DNA of 64,000 bases, from NCBI RefSeq assembly GCF_009882945.1, contig NZ_WTUY01000004.1, positions 549,341-613,340 on the forward strand, given 5' to 3'. Of this stretch, positions 1 to 8,670 are shown piece after piece. Each line of letters opens with the position of its first letter. Position 1 is the stretch's first letter. This stretch comes from Alcanivorax sp. DP30. Its GTDB lineage: Bacteria; Pseudomonadota; Gammaproteobacteria; Pseudomonadales; Alcanivoracaceae. The notes below the pieces were generated by a model. It made no database searches. It had not been told where the DNA came from and saw only the letters and a program-made list of their open reading frames with translations. The position numbers and the translations under genes are program-made.

Positions 1-1126
1 CACTGCGCACATTCAGGTACGGCTGCTCTGCCACACCCATGTACTGCACAGACTCATCGCGGAATTGGCGGTAGGAATCGTAAACCTTGCGGGCGTCCTT
101 GTTGTCTGCCACCAGCGCTTCGATCACCTCGTCACTGGCGTCCTTGAGGGCCTTGAGCACATCATCCGGGAGACGGCGCAGTTTGGTACCGTGCTTGTTG
201 ACCAGCTCATTGAGCGCCGCGTTGTTGCGGGCGGTGTATTCGTCGAGCATGTCCTGGTTTTCAGACTGGGCTGCATAGCGGATGATCGCCTGCAGGTCCG
301 CCGGCAGACTGTCCCATACCTGCTTGTTGATGGTCAGTTCCAGGGTAGGGCCCGGCTCCTGCCAGCCCGGGTAGTAGTAGTACTCAGCCACACGGTGCAA
401 ACCAAACGTCAGGTCGTTGTAGGGCCCCACCCAGTCCGCGGCATCAATGGCACCGGTTTGCAGCGAGGTGAACACTTCCGCGCCGGGCAGCTGCACCGGG
501 GTAGCGCCCACCTTGGCCAGCACTTCCCCGGCCAGACCAGGCATGCGCATCTTGAGCCCTTTCAGGTCCTCGACACTGTTGATTTCCTTGTTGAACCAAC
601 CCGCCATCTGGGTGCCAGTGTTGCCACAGGCAAAGGGCTTCAGGTTGAACTGGGCGTACAGTTCATCCCACAACTCCTGGCCACCACCATGATGTAACCA
701 GCCATTCATTTCCTGGGCGGTCAAACCGAAAGGCACGGCGGTAAAGAACGGGGTCGCCGGGTGCTTGCCCTTCCAGTAATACGCGGCACCATGGCCCATC
801 TCCGCACTGCCCTGACGTACCGCATCGAACACTTCAAAGGCTGGCACCAGTTCCTTGGCGCCGTACACCTTGATCTTGATGCGGCCGGCGGACATTTCTT
901 CCACCCGCTTGGCGAAGCGGTTGGCACCGGCACCCAGACCGGGGTAATTCTTCGGCCAGGTAGTCACCATCTTCCATTCGTAGGTCTGCGGTACCGGTTT
1001 CTTCTTTTCCGGCTCCCCGGCGGCAACCTGGCCATCGGCCGGCGGGCAGTCTTTCTGTTCGCAGCCGGCCAGAGCCATGCCACCCAACCCCAATCCCAGG
1101 GCAGAAACAAATTTACGACGGTCCAA
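1..1126 (-). CDS. TRAP transporter solute-binding lipoprotein, DctP family (3' end cut by window edge)
   Basis: Periplasmic substrate-binding component of a tripartite ATP-independent transporter, which delivers organic acids or related ligands to DctQM membrane subunits not seen here. Translation from a TTG at 1126 gives MDRRKFVSALGLG, then a lipobox ending LAGC: a twin-arginine-like lipoprotein signal. GGAGG lies just upstream of this TTG. The mature part has the DctP landmarks: an early TWPKNYPG stretch, a central FTSLQTGAIDAADWVGPYND block and a C-terminal stretch rich in DxxR..YDSYRQFRD. About 375 codons are visible, near full length for the family, so only a few C-terminal residues are probably missing. 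The substrate cannot be read from the sequence. The family call is firm. Confidence 0.88.
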   Translation of the reverse strand, partial: MDRRKFVSALGLGLGGMALAGCEQKDCPPADGQVAAGEPEKKKPVPQTYEWKMVTTWPKNYPGLGAGANRFAKRVEEMSAGRIKIKVYGAKELVPAFEVFDAVRQGSAEMGHGAAYYWKGKHPATPFFTAVPFGLTAQEMNGWLHHGGGQELWDELYAQFNLKPFACGNTGTQMAGWFNKEINSVEDLKGLKMRMPGLAGEVLAKVGATPVQLPGAEVFTSLQTGAIDAADWVGPYNDLTFGLHRVAEYYYYPGWQEPGPTLELTINKQVWDSLPADLQAIIRYAAQSENQDMLDEYTARNNAALNELVNKHGTKLRRLPDDVLKALKDASDEVIEALVADNKDARKVYDSYRQFRDESVQYMGVAEQPYLNVRS

Positions 1127-1183
1127 GAGCTATCCTCCGTGGTTGGGCAGCAGTGCTCGGCCACCCTGTAGTTCTTTTCTGGC

Positions 1184-1258
1184 GGGTCGGACGTCAAACC
1201 CGCAGCTACGCATGTTGTTGTGTCAGCGTCAGACATTCGTCGTCCGACGTCAGACTTT
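1184..1258. repeat. Heptad-type repeats (GTCGGAC/GTCAGAC class)
   Basis: The uvrD-TRAP spacer has GGGTCGGACGTC at 1184-1195. At 1226-1254 it has an opposed run with 7-bp register whose units are GTCAGAC, ATTCGTC, GTCCGAC and GTCAGAC. The same GTCGGAC unit recurs in three perfect tandem copies upstream of parB. Confidence 0.5.
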
Positions 1259-1260
1259 CT

Positions 1261-3423
1261 TCAAATCACCTCAAGACGCGCGTACTGGCTGACCAGCCAT
1301 TTGGTGCCGGCGCCATCGAAATTGATCTGCAGCCGCGCATTGGGGCCCTGGCCCTCGAAGTGCAGCACGGTGCCTTCCCCGAATTTGGGATGCAGCACCC
1401 GGGCACCCAGCACGATGCCATTGGATTCGGTCTCACGGATTGGCGTGCTGCCGCCACCCATGGGGCGGCTGAAGCCGGCCCGGGCACGGATCTCTTCCAT
1501 GGCGTCGGCGGGAATCTCGCGCAGAAAACGACTGGGCGGATTGTAGTTCTCGTTGCCATAAAGGCGACGACTTTCCGCATGGGTCAGGTACAGCTCGCGC
1601 ATGGCGCGGGTCAGCCCCACGTAGCAGAGGCGACGCTCCTCGGCGAGACCACTGGGGTCCTCACTGGATCGTTGATGCGGGAACAGTCCCTCTTCCATGC
1701 CACAGATGAATACCACCGGGAACTCCAACCCCTTGGCGGAGTGCAGGGTCATCATCTGTACAGCATCTTCATGGGCCTCAGCCTGTCCCTCACCGGATTC
1801 CAGCGCTGCGTGGTCAAGGAAGGCCGTAAGGGAATCCATTTCCGAGTCTTCGTCTTCCTCACCAAATTCCCGGGTGGCGGATACCAGTTCGCGCAGGTTT
1901 TCCAGCCGCTGCTGGCCCTTCTCACCTTTTTCCTTGCCGTGGAAAGCGACCAGGCCGCTGGCCTCAATCACATGCTCGGCGGTCTCACCCAGGTTCAGGC
2001 CATCGCATTGCTGTGCCAGCTGCTCCACCAGATTGACGAACACCGCCAGGGCATTGGTGGCTCGTGAGGTCAGTAATTGCTCACCGATGATGGCCTGGGC
2101 GGCATCCCACAATGAAACACCACGGTGGCGTGCCACCTCGCGCAGGGTTTCCAGGGTCTTGTTGCCGATGCCACGGGTCGGAGTGTTCACTACCCGCTCA
2201 AACGCGGCATCCGAATGGCGGCTGCTGATCAGGCGCAGGTAGGCCAGGGCATTCTTGATTTCCAGTCGCTCGAAAAAGCGCTGCCCCCCATAGATACGGT
2301 AGGGAATAGCCGCCTGCAGGAAGGCTTCTTCCAGCACCCGGGACTGGGCGTTGGAACGGTACAGCACCGCCATTTCCCGGCGCGCGGTGCCTTCCTGAAA
2401 CAGCTTGTCCACCCGCCCGGCAATAAAGCGGGCTTCATCCACCTCGTTGAAGCCGGCGTACAGACGAATCGGGTCGCCGTCGCCGCCCTCGGTCCACAAC
2501 TCCTTGCCGAGGCGATCGCTATTGTTGTCGATCACCGCATTGGCGGCCTTGAGGATTGTGCCGGTGGAGCGGTAGTTCTGCTCCAGGCGAATGGTGCGGG
2601 TATCCGGGAAATCGCGGCTGAACTTGTGGATGTTCTCGATCTTGGCGCCGCGCCAGCCATAGATGGACTGGTCGTCATCGCCGACGATGGTCACGGCGTT
2701 GTCATCACAGGCCAGCAAGCGCAGCCAGGCATACTGGATGCTGTTGGTGTCCTGGAACTCGTCCACCAGGATATGGCGGAAGCGGCGCTGGTAATGGCCA
2801 CGCAGACTGTCATTGTCGCGAAACAGTTCCAGCACCCGCAGCAGCATCTCGTTGAAGTCCACCAGGCCGCCGCGCTCGCAGGCTTCTTCGTAGCCTGCGT
2901 AGATCTTCTGCATGGTCTGGGCGAACAGGTCACCATTGGCGTCCATGTGTTTGGCGCGCAGCCCTTCGTCTTTCTGGCTGTTGATAAACCAGGTGGCCTG
3001 GCGAGCCGGCCAGCGCTGGTCATCCAGCCCCAGCTCCTTGATCACCCGCTTGATCAGCCGCAGCTGGTCGTCGGAATCGATAATCTCGAATCCCTGCGGC
3101 AGCCCGGCCTCCTGCCAGTGAGAGCGGAGCAAACGGTGGGCAATACTGTGGAAAGTCCCCACCCACATGCCTTCTGAAGACATATCCAGCAGCTGCTCGA
3201 TACGGCCACGCATTTCAGCGGCGGCCTTGTTGGTAAAGGTCACCGCCAGAATGCCAAAGGGCGAGGCCTGCTCGGTGGCAATTTGCCAGGCAATGCGGTG
3301 CACCAGCACCCGGGTCTTGCCCGATCCGGCGCCGGCCAGTACCAGCAAATGGCGGTCATCGGCCGCCACCGCATCGCGCTGGGCCGGGTTCAAACCATCA
3401 ATAAGGGAAGTCACGTCATCCAT
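1261..3423 (-). CDS. uvrD: DNA helicase II UvrD (superfamily 1A 3'-5' helicase)
   Basis: ATP-driven 3'-5' helicase that unwinds DNA in nucleotide excision and methyl-directed mismatch repair in the cytoplasm. The ATG at 3423 gives [19 protein letters not shown], the classic UvrD N-terminus, and 720 residues, the E. coli UvrD length. The frame stays open further upstream to 3654, but that part does not look like UvrD. Visible motifs: Walker A GAGSGKT at residues 31-37, Q-motif LNPAQ, Walker B-like VDEFQDTN near residue 220, [12 protein letters not shown] (motif III), [15 protein letters not shown] (motif V) and [10 protein letters not shown] (motif VI). The C-terminal [19 protein letters not shown] tail matches the UvrD/PcrA Tudor-like end. 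It is transcribed divergently from the GGDEF/EAL gene. No LexA-type box was seen upstream by eye. Confidence 0.95.
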   Translation of the reverse strand: MDDVTSLIDGLNPAQRDAVAADDRHLLVLAGAGSGKTRVLVHRIAWQIATEQASPFGILAVTFTNKAAAEMRGRIEQLLDMSSEGMWVGTFHSIAHRLLRSHWQEAGLPQGFEIIDSDDQLRLIKRVIKELGLDDQRWPARQATWFINSQKDEGLRAKHMDANGDLFAQTMQKIYAGYEEACERGGLVDFNEMLLRVLELFRDNDSLRGHYQRRFRHILVDEFQDTNSIQYAWLRLLACDDNAVTIVGDDDQSIYGWRGAKIENIHKFSRDFPDTRTIRLEQNYRSTGTILKAANAVIDNNSDRLGKELWTEGGDGDPIRLYAGFNEVDEARFIAGRVDKLFQEGTARREMAVLYRSNAQSRVLEEAFLQAAIPYRIYGGQRFFERLEIKNALAYLRLISSRHSDAAFERVVNTPTRGIGNKTLETLREVARHRGVSLWDAAQAIIGEQLLTSRATNALAVFVNLVEQLAQQCDGLNLGETAEHVIEASGLVAFHGKEKGEKGQQRLENLRELVSATREFGEEDEDSEMDSLTAFLDHAALESGEGQAEAHEDAVQMMTLHSAKGLEFPVVFICGMEEGLFPHQRSSEDPSGLAEERRLCYVGLTRAMRELYLTHAESRRLYGNENYNPPSRFLREIPADAMEEIRARAGFSRPMGGGSTPIRETESNGIVLGARVLHPKFGEGTVLHFEGQGPNARLQINFDGAGTKWLVSQYARLEVI

Positions 3424-3585
3424 GGCGCGGGAGTTTACCAGAATGTGGGCCCGGGGAGACGATCGATGCGCTCGACCCATACGCTTCATCCATTGTGTTC
3501 GATAAAGGCTGTTCCCCTCCCCCGTCCCGGTGGGTACACTGAGAAACAAAAACACTCGGCCACAAGGCCAGAGGATAAAAACAAG

Positions 3586-6465
3586 GTGTCTTTGCAGTCT
3601 CCGAACAACCGTACCTCTGCCCCCTTCAAGGGCATATTGACTGAACAGTGCCAACTGCTGTTTAGCGGCATCCTTGTGCTATTTATTCTCGAAACCGCCA
3701 GTGCGGTAGTGCTGGCATCCTTTTACTGGAACAGCCCGGTACCCCAGTCCCTGATGGTTGGATGGCTGGCATTGTTCAGCCTGGTTCAAGTGATCAGGGT
3801 TCCGCTGCTACTGATGGCCCGCCAGAAACTGATCCGGGATGAAATCAACGCCAGCTGCCGAACGGCACTGTCTGCGCTGGCCCTGAGCACCCCGCTACTG
3901 ATCGGCATGGCCGGTTACCTGTTCAACCCGGCGGAGCTGCTGTTCCGCCCGGATATGCTCAGCATTCAGCTGCTTTGCGCAAGCATGGGGCTGGGCCTTG
4001 CCACTCTGGCCCTGGCGGCCTACAGCAGCCATTTTCCCACGGTATTTCTCTATCTCATCATGTTGCTGGGGCCCATTATGGTCCGGCTTTCGCAAACCCA
4101 GGCCGAGAGCGAACTGTCACTGCTGGTCATGATGATGGTGCTCGGGCTGTTTTTCCTGCTGGCCGCCCGCCGCATTCATAACACCGGCCACCAGGCCATG
4201 ATGCTGCAAGCCAGCAACCGTTCCCTGATTGATTACCTGAACCGGGCGCGCAGCGATGCCGAATCCCTGAACGAGAAGCTGGCCCAGGAAATCTACGAAC
4301 GAAAAGAAGCCCGTCAGCGCTTGCAGGAAACCAACGAACGGCTGGAAACCATGGTGGCCGAACGTACCAAGGCCCTGGAGGAATCCAACCAGGCCCTGGG
4401 CGCCACCGGCGAACGTCTGGAGCTGGCACTGGAAGCCAGCAACATCGGCCTGTGGGACTGGATGCTGGATACCGGCCGCAACTATCACACCAATTTTGAC
4501 CGTCTTCTGGGTTACGACAGTGCCTACTTCAAGAACTTCTTCGGCGACCTGGAAACCCTGGTTCATCCCGACGACCTGACCCGGGTACGCCGGGCCATGG
4601 TGTCCCACTTCAAGGGCGAGAGCGACCGCTACCATGCGGTCTACCGGCTGCGCCATGCTGACGGTAACTGGCGCTGGATCGAGGACGATGGCCGCGTGGT
4701 GCGCTGGTCAGAAAAGGGCCGCGCCACCCGCATGATTGGCACCCGCCGGGATATCACGGAAGACCGCCAGGCCCAGGAGCAGCAGCGGCTGGCCGCCACC
4801 GTGTTTGAAAATGCCCCGGAAGGCATCTTCATTCTTGATCACCGCTTCCGTTTCCTGGCCGTCAACGCCCGTTTCGAGCAGATCACCGGCTATTCCGAGT
4901 CCATGGTGCTGGCCAAGCAGGTGCTGGAACATGAAGAAACCCACCCCAACCGCGAAACCTACGTCGAAATCACCAACGCCCTGAAAGAAAGCGGTTTCTG
5001 GGAAGGGGAAATCAATGAAAAGCGCCGTAATGGTGAGTCGTTCCCCGAATGGCTTCAGATCAGTGCGGTACGCGATGAGCAAAAGCGGGTGATTCGTTAC
5101 GTGGGCATGATCTCGGATCTGACCACCCGCAAGGAAACCGAACAGCAACTGCAGTTCCTGTCCAACTACGATCGACTCACCGGCCTGGCCAACCGCTCCC
5201 AGTTCCGCGAGCACCTGCACAAGTCGCTCACCCTGGCGCGTCTGAACCGGGAAAAAGTGGCGTTGCTGATGATCGATCTGGACCGCTTCAAGCCCATCAA
5301 CGAATCCCTGGGCCACGAAATTGGCGACCGCCTGCTCAAGGCCGCCGCCGAACGGCTCAGCCACTTTGCCGGTGAGGAAGAACACCTGGCCCGGGTGGGT
5401 GGCGACGAGTTCACCCTGCTGGTGGAGAAGTACACCAACGAAGGCGCCATCAGCCAGCTGTGCCAGAAACTGGTCAACGCCATGAAAAAGCCGTTCCATA
5501 TCGACGGCCACGAGCTGCTGCTGGGGGCCAGTATCGGTATCAGCGTGTTCCCGGACAGCGCCAAGGAAGCGCAGAGCATGATCAACCAGTCCGACATGGC
5601 GGTGTATCAGGCCAAGCGCAGCGGCGGCAATAATTTCCAGTTCTACCGCAGTAACATGCGCGTGGCTTCGGTGGAACAGTTGGCACTGGAAACCAGCCTG
5701 CGAAAGGCCATCTTCAAGAACGAGTTTGTGGTCTATTACCAGCCCAAGATGGAGCTGGCCAACAACCGCATTACCTCGGTGGAAGCCCTGGTACGCTGGC
5801 AGCACCCCACCATGGGCCTGATCCCACCGTCCGAATTTATTCCGCTGGCCGAGGAAACCGGCCTGATCTCCGCCATTGGCGAGCTGGTGCTGGAGCGCTC
5901 CTGTCGCCACGCTCACAAGTGGTACAAGCAAGGGCTGGGAGACATCACCGTGTCCGTCAACCTGTCTGCCCACCAGTTCCGCAAGGGCAATGTGGCAGAG
6001 ATCGTCGACCGGGTACTGTCCAGCACCGAGCTGCCGCCGCAACTACTGGAACTGGAGCTCACCGAAAGCCTGATCATGGAAGACATGGAGCAGAACATCG
6101 AAATGCTTCAGCAACTGCGCAAGCGCGGTATCGAGCTGGCACTGGATGACTTCGGCACCGGTTATTCCTCGCTGAGCTATCTCAAACGCTTCCCGGTGGA
6201 CACCCTGAAGATCGACCGCTCCTTCATCATGGACCTGGACAAGAGCCCCGACGATGCCGCCATCACCCGCGCCATCATCGACATGGCCCACAGCCTGCAG
6301 ATGAACGTGGTGGCCGAGGGTGTCGAAACCGAAGAGCACCTCGCCATCCTCCGCGACATGTCCTGCGACACCATCCAGGGCTTCCTGATCAGCAAACCGG
6401 TCCCGGAAGAAGAGCTGGTCGAGTTGCTGCATACGCAGGCGTACAGAAGGGCAATTGATAGTTAA
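3586..6465 (+). CDS. Membrane PAS-PAS-GGDEF-EAL protein (cyclic-di-GMP synthase/phosphodiesterase)
   Basis: Bifunctional-type c-di-GMP signalling protein of about 959 residues. The N-terminal 200 residues hold about six hydrophobic membrane segments, followed by a coiled-coil linker rich in [19 protein letters not shown]. Two PAS/PAC units follow (about 280-400 and 405-525), then GGDEF (GGDEF at residues 605-609, intact) and EAL (E733-A-L, with [17 protein letters not shown] and LKIDRSF loops intact). Both catalytic signatures are conserved, so net direction cannot be predicted. The start is a GTG at 3586 with GAGG 11 bases upstream. The frame is open to 3283, but that part would overlap uvrD antisense. 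A TTG at 3592 is a weaker alternative. The gene ends inside the left arm of a heptad repeat element. Confidence 0.88.
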   Translation: MSLQSPNNRTSAPFKGILTEQCQLLFSGILVLFILETASAVVLASFYWNSPVPQSLMVGWLALFSLVQVIRVPLLLMARQKLIRDEINASCRTALSALALSTPLLIGMAGYLFNPAELLFRPDMLSIQLLCASMGLGLATLALAAYSSHFPTVFLYLIMLLGPIMVRLSQTQAESELSLLVMMMVLGLFFLLAARRIHNTGHQAMMLQASNRSLIDYLNRARSDAESLNEKLAQEIYERKEARQRLQETNERLETMVAERTKALEESNQALGATGERLELALEASNIGLWDWMLDTGRNYHTNFDRLLGYDSAYFKNFFGDLETLVHPDDLTRVRRAMVSHFKGESDRYHAVYRLRHADGNWRWIEDDGRVVRWSEKGRATRMIGTRRDITEDRQAQEQQRLAATVFENAPEGIFILDHRFRFLAVNARFEQITGYSESMVLAKQVLEHEETHPNRETYVEITNALKESGFWEGEINEKRRNGESFPEWLQISAVRDEQKRVIRYVGMISDLTTRKETEQQLQFLSNYDRLTGLANRSQFREHLHKSLTLARLNREKVALLMIDLDRFKPINESLGHEIGDRLLKAAAERLSHFAGEEEHLARVGGDEFTLLVEKYTNEGAISQLCQKLVNAMKKPFHIDGHELLLGASIGISVFPDSAKEAQSMINQSDMAVYQAKRSGGNNFQFYRSNMRVASVEQLALETSLRKAIFKNEFVVYYQPKMELANNRITSVEALVRWQHPTMGLIPPSEFIPLAEETGLISAIGELVLERSCRHAHKWYKQGLGDITVSVNLSAHQFRKGNVAEIVDRVLSSTELPPQLLELELTESLIMEDMEQNIEMLQQLRKRGIELALDDFGTGYSSLSYLKRFPVDTLKIDRSFIMDLDKSPDDAAITRAIIDMAHSLQMNVVAEGVETEEHLAILRDMSCDTIQGFLISKPVPEEELVELLHTQAYRRAIDS

Positions 6466-6624
6466 TAATGAATAATTAATAACTCACGGGGCCGCCTTGG
6501 CTGGCCCTCCAATGCAAGAGGCCGCGCCCACAGTTCAGGCGCAGCCTCTTGCATTGGAAAATCAAACAACACGCATTCGCGCCGTTATTAATTATTCACT
6601 ATTAATTATTAATTATTAATTAAG
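6461..6624. repeat. AT-rich heptad inverted-repeat element with central hairpin
   Basis: The left arm (6461-6483) and right arm (6584-6624) are built of 7-bp units such as TTAATAA/TTATTAA. The first 21 bases of the two arms are reverse complements with one mismatch. A GC-rich hairpin at 6509-6557 sits between them. The left arm supplies the TAA stop of the upstream gene and the right arm supplies the TAA stop of the convergent gene at 6616-7599. The same right-arm sequence type recurs at 44931-44962. Confidence 0.8.
6509..6557. terminator. Bidirectional hairpin between convergent genes
   Basis: A perfect 14-bp stem (CCAATGCAAGAGGC pairing with GCCTCTTGCATTGG) is extended inward by GCGCC/GGCGC after one mismatch, around a short loop. 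There is no strong T-tract, but the position between two convergent stop codons suits a shared transcription stop or RNA-stabilising structure. Confidence 0.6.
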
Positions 6625-7599
6625 CAGTTCCAGCGTCTCCTCCGCCTCAAAGAACCCCGAAAGGTGCCTGCGCAGCCACTCTTCCAGCAGTCCTTCCTGA
6701 CGCAGTTTTTCGATGATCGGGGGGCCGAAGCGACGGGCATCGTCCAGCATCAGGGCGCGGGTCACGCCCAGCTCCTGCAGCAGGTCCACCAGGCTGGTGT
6801 CGCCGTACTTCTCGAAAAAGGCATTCACCCCGGATTCCAGCAGGCTGTTGAAGTAGTCCGTATGACGCAGCTCGCGCCAGTACTCGAAGCCGATTACGAA
6901 CAATTCCTGGATATCCTCGCTGCTGAGCAAGTCGCGCAGCTCTGCCACCGGGCGCTGGGCAAAATCCTGCCACCCCACCAGAACCAGCTCCCGCAATTCA
7001 TCCAGGTTCTCGTCCCGGTACAACCAGGGATCACTGAGCAGCTGTTCGGTGCGGCGCAGCAGCCATTCCTGCATGCGGGTATCCAGGCTGTTCACCCAGC
7101 GCTCCGGCAAACGGCGACTGAACTGCTCCCGCAGTGCCACGGGCATACCCTGATGCAACAGGGTCTTGAGACCCATCTGCGCGCCCCCAGCCAGCAGCGC
7201 CAGCAGCACCGGATTCCGACCCAACCAGGCCATGCCCTGACGGGAAAGGGGAATTTCCAGCACCTTGTCCAGCAACGCCATGATCACATCTTCGTCGACC
7301 ACATCGGCAATCAGGCGCTCACTGTCCACCGCCTGCTCATAGAACTCCTCGACCATGTCGCCCACCAGTTCAGGGATGGCCCCGCTGATATCCATCTCAC
7401 TGGCATATTTGTGCGCGGTTTCCTGAATCTGCTGTGCAGAGACCCAGTCGTTCAAGGTGTACCCCGATGCCTTCTCCAACAGGAAGTCCAGTTCTGCCTC
7501 AAGAAAACCATCCAGCTGGGCTGGCGCCAAGCGCGCCAGCAGGTAGTCCACCAGGCCATCCAGCAGGCGGTTCGCTGTATCGCGGGGAGTTGTCGTCAT
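6616..7599 (-). CDS. Conserved-looking helical protein of unknown function
   Basis: A 327-residue protein that I do not recognise. It is acidic, rich in Leu and Glu, and predicted almost wholly helical, with no signal peptide. One mildly hydrophobic stretch (NPVLLALLAGGAQMGL, about 150-165) might be a buried helix rather than a membrane span. No catalytic motif is evident. The start is the ATG at 7599, with AGGA 9 bases upstream. It is divergent from the PF10118 hydrolase gene at 7688, so the 88-base gap must carry both promoters. Its stop codon lies inside the heptad repeat arm. Base use matches the core genes, so it does not look foreign. Confidence 0.7.
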   Translation of the reverse strand: MTTTPRDTANRLLDGLVDYLLARLAPAQLDGFLEAELDFLLEKASGYTLNDWVSAQQIQETAHKYASEMDISGAIPELVGDMVEEFYEQAVDSERLIADVVDEDVIMALLDKVLEIPLSRQGMAWLGRNPVLLALLAGGAQMGLKTLLHQGMPVALREQFSRRLPERWVNSLDTRMQEWLLRRTEQLLSDPWLYRDENLDELRELVLVGWQDFAQRPVAELRDLLSSEDIQELFVIGFEYWRELRHTDYFNSLLESGVNAFFEKYGDTSLVDLLQELGVTRALMLDDARRFGPPIIEKLRQEGLLEEWLRRHLSGFFEAEETLELLN

Positions 7600-7687
7600 T
7601 TGTGTCAGTCCTGAGTGAAAAAGTCCTTGATGCGGGCCTTTGCCATTGTATCATTGGTTGATGTAACAGTTATGGAGGTACGCAATT

Positions 7688-8530
7688 ATGGCGGTCTCAA
7701 TTCTGCCCATTCGTCGCAATCTGAAGTTCAACCTGAACCCGGCCAAGGCGCTTACCTGGCATCAGGACGGGCTCAATGTCAGCCAGTTCCTGAACACCAT
7801 GAGCCTGTTTTTCCCGGTGGGTGAACGCTTCTTTATCGACAGCGTACGCAAATACCGTGACCAGATCACGGATCCTGAACTGCAAAAGGCAGTGACCGCC
7901 TTTATTGGACAGGAAGCCATGCACGGTCGTGAGCACGACGAATATAACAACTTCGTCGCCGACGCGGGCGTCCCGTTGCATGCCCAGGAAGCGGTGGTCG
8001 AAAAACTGCTCAAGACCGTCCAGGACTATACCCCGGATGCCTTCCAGCTGGCTGCTACGGTAGCACTGGAACACCTGACCGCCATCCTCGGCGGCGGCCT
8101 GCTGGACCTGCCCGAAATCATGGAAGGCTCCGACGAAGGCTACAAGGCTATCTGGAACTGGCACGCTCTGGAAGAAACCGAACACAAGGCGGTGGCCTTT
8201 GACGTCTACACCACCGTCATCGGCGACGACAGCAATGTGGGCGCCTATGCCCTGCGCACCACCTCACTGGTGGCGGCCACCGGCATCTTCTTCGCCCTTA
8301 TGATTCCGTTCTATGTTCACAACGTGCGCATCCGCGGCGGCCTGTTTGACCTGAAAGGCTGGCGAGCCGTGGCCAAACACACCTGGGGCAGGAAAGGCAT
8401 CTTCCGAAACATCACCAAGCCCTGGTTCGACTGGTTCAAACCCGGCTTCCACCCCTGGGACCATGACAACCGCGAACAGCTGGAGAACTTTGAAGCCCTG
8501 CTTGGCGACCTCCTCCGCGACGCGGCATAA
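7688..8530 (+). CDS. PF10118-type predicted metal-dependent hydrolase
   Basis: A 280-residue cytosolic or membrane-associated protein of the family usually annotated as metal-dependent hydrolase. Biochemistry is largely unknown, and members are common in fatty-acid- and alkane-using proteobacteria. Visible metal-ligand-like motifs on helices are QEAMHGREH (75-83), LEHL (about 127-130) and EETEHKAVAFDVY (162-174), a pattern resembling ferritin-like di-iron carboxylate proteins. One hydrophobic segment (about 192-215) may be a membrane helix. GGAGG precedes the ATG by about 9 bases. A strong terminator follows, so it is probably monocistronic. The family call is good; its reaction is not known. 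Confidence 0.82.
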   Translation: MAVSILPIRRNLKFNLNPAKALTWHQDGLNVSQFLNTMSLFFPVGERFFIDSVRKYRDQITDPELQKAVTAFIGQEAMHGREHDEYNNFVADAGVPLHAQEAVVEKLLKTVQDYTPDAFQLAATVALEHLTAILGGGLLDLPEIMEGSDEGYKAIWNWHALEETEHKAVAFDVYTTVIGDDSNVGAYALRTTSLVAATGIFFALMIPFYVHNVRIRGGLFDLKGWRAVAKHTWGRKGIFRNITKPWFDWFKPGFHPWDHDNREQLENFEALLGDLLRDAA

Positions 8531-8572
8531 GCGTTCAACATCACCTAGCTCTCCCTTTTCTATGGTGATTCT

Positions 8573-8602
8573 GGGCCGGCACTTTGTGCCGGCCCTTTTT
8601 TT
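8573..8602 (+). terminator. Rho-independent terminator of the PF10118 gene
   Basis: A perfect 10-bp stem, GGGCCGGCAC pairing with GTGCCGGCCC around a TTT loop, runs straight into seven T residues. A second small palindrome (GTTGAACGT/ACGTTCAAC, 8603-8623) follows, and an outer GTTCAACA/TGTTGAAC pair frames the whole. Confidence 0.92.
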
Positions 8603-8670
8603 GTTGAACGTTTTACGTTCAACATTGAAAAGGGGCCTGAAGACAGGCGGTTTGTGTTACGGGCCGCGTG

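Noticed and set aside
3424-3654. Upstream extension of uvrD by 77 codons
   Set aside because: The extension does not resemble UvrD, would reach into the divergent GGDEF/EAL gene, and the ATG at 3423 gives the standard N-terminus.
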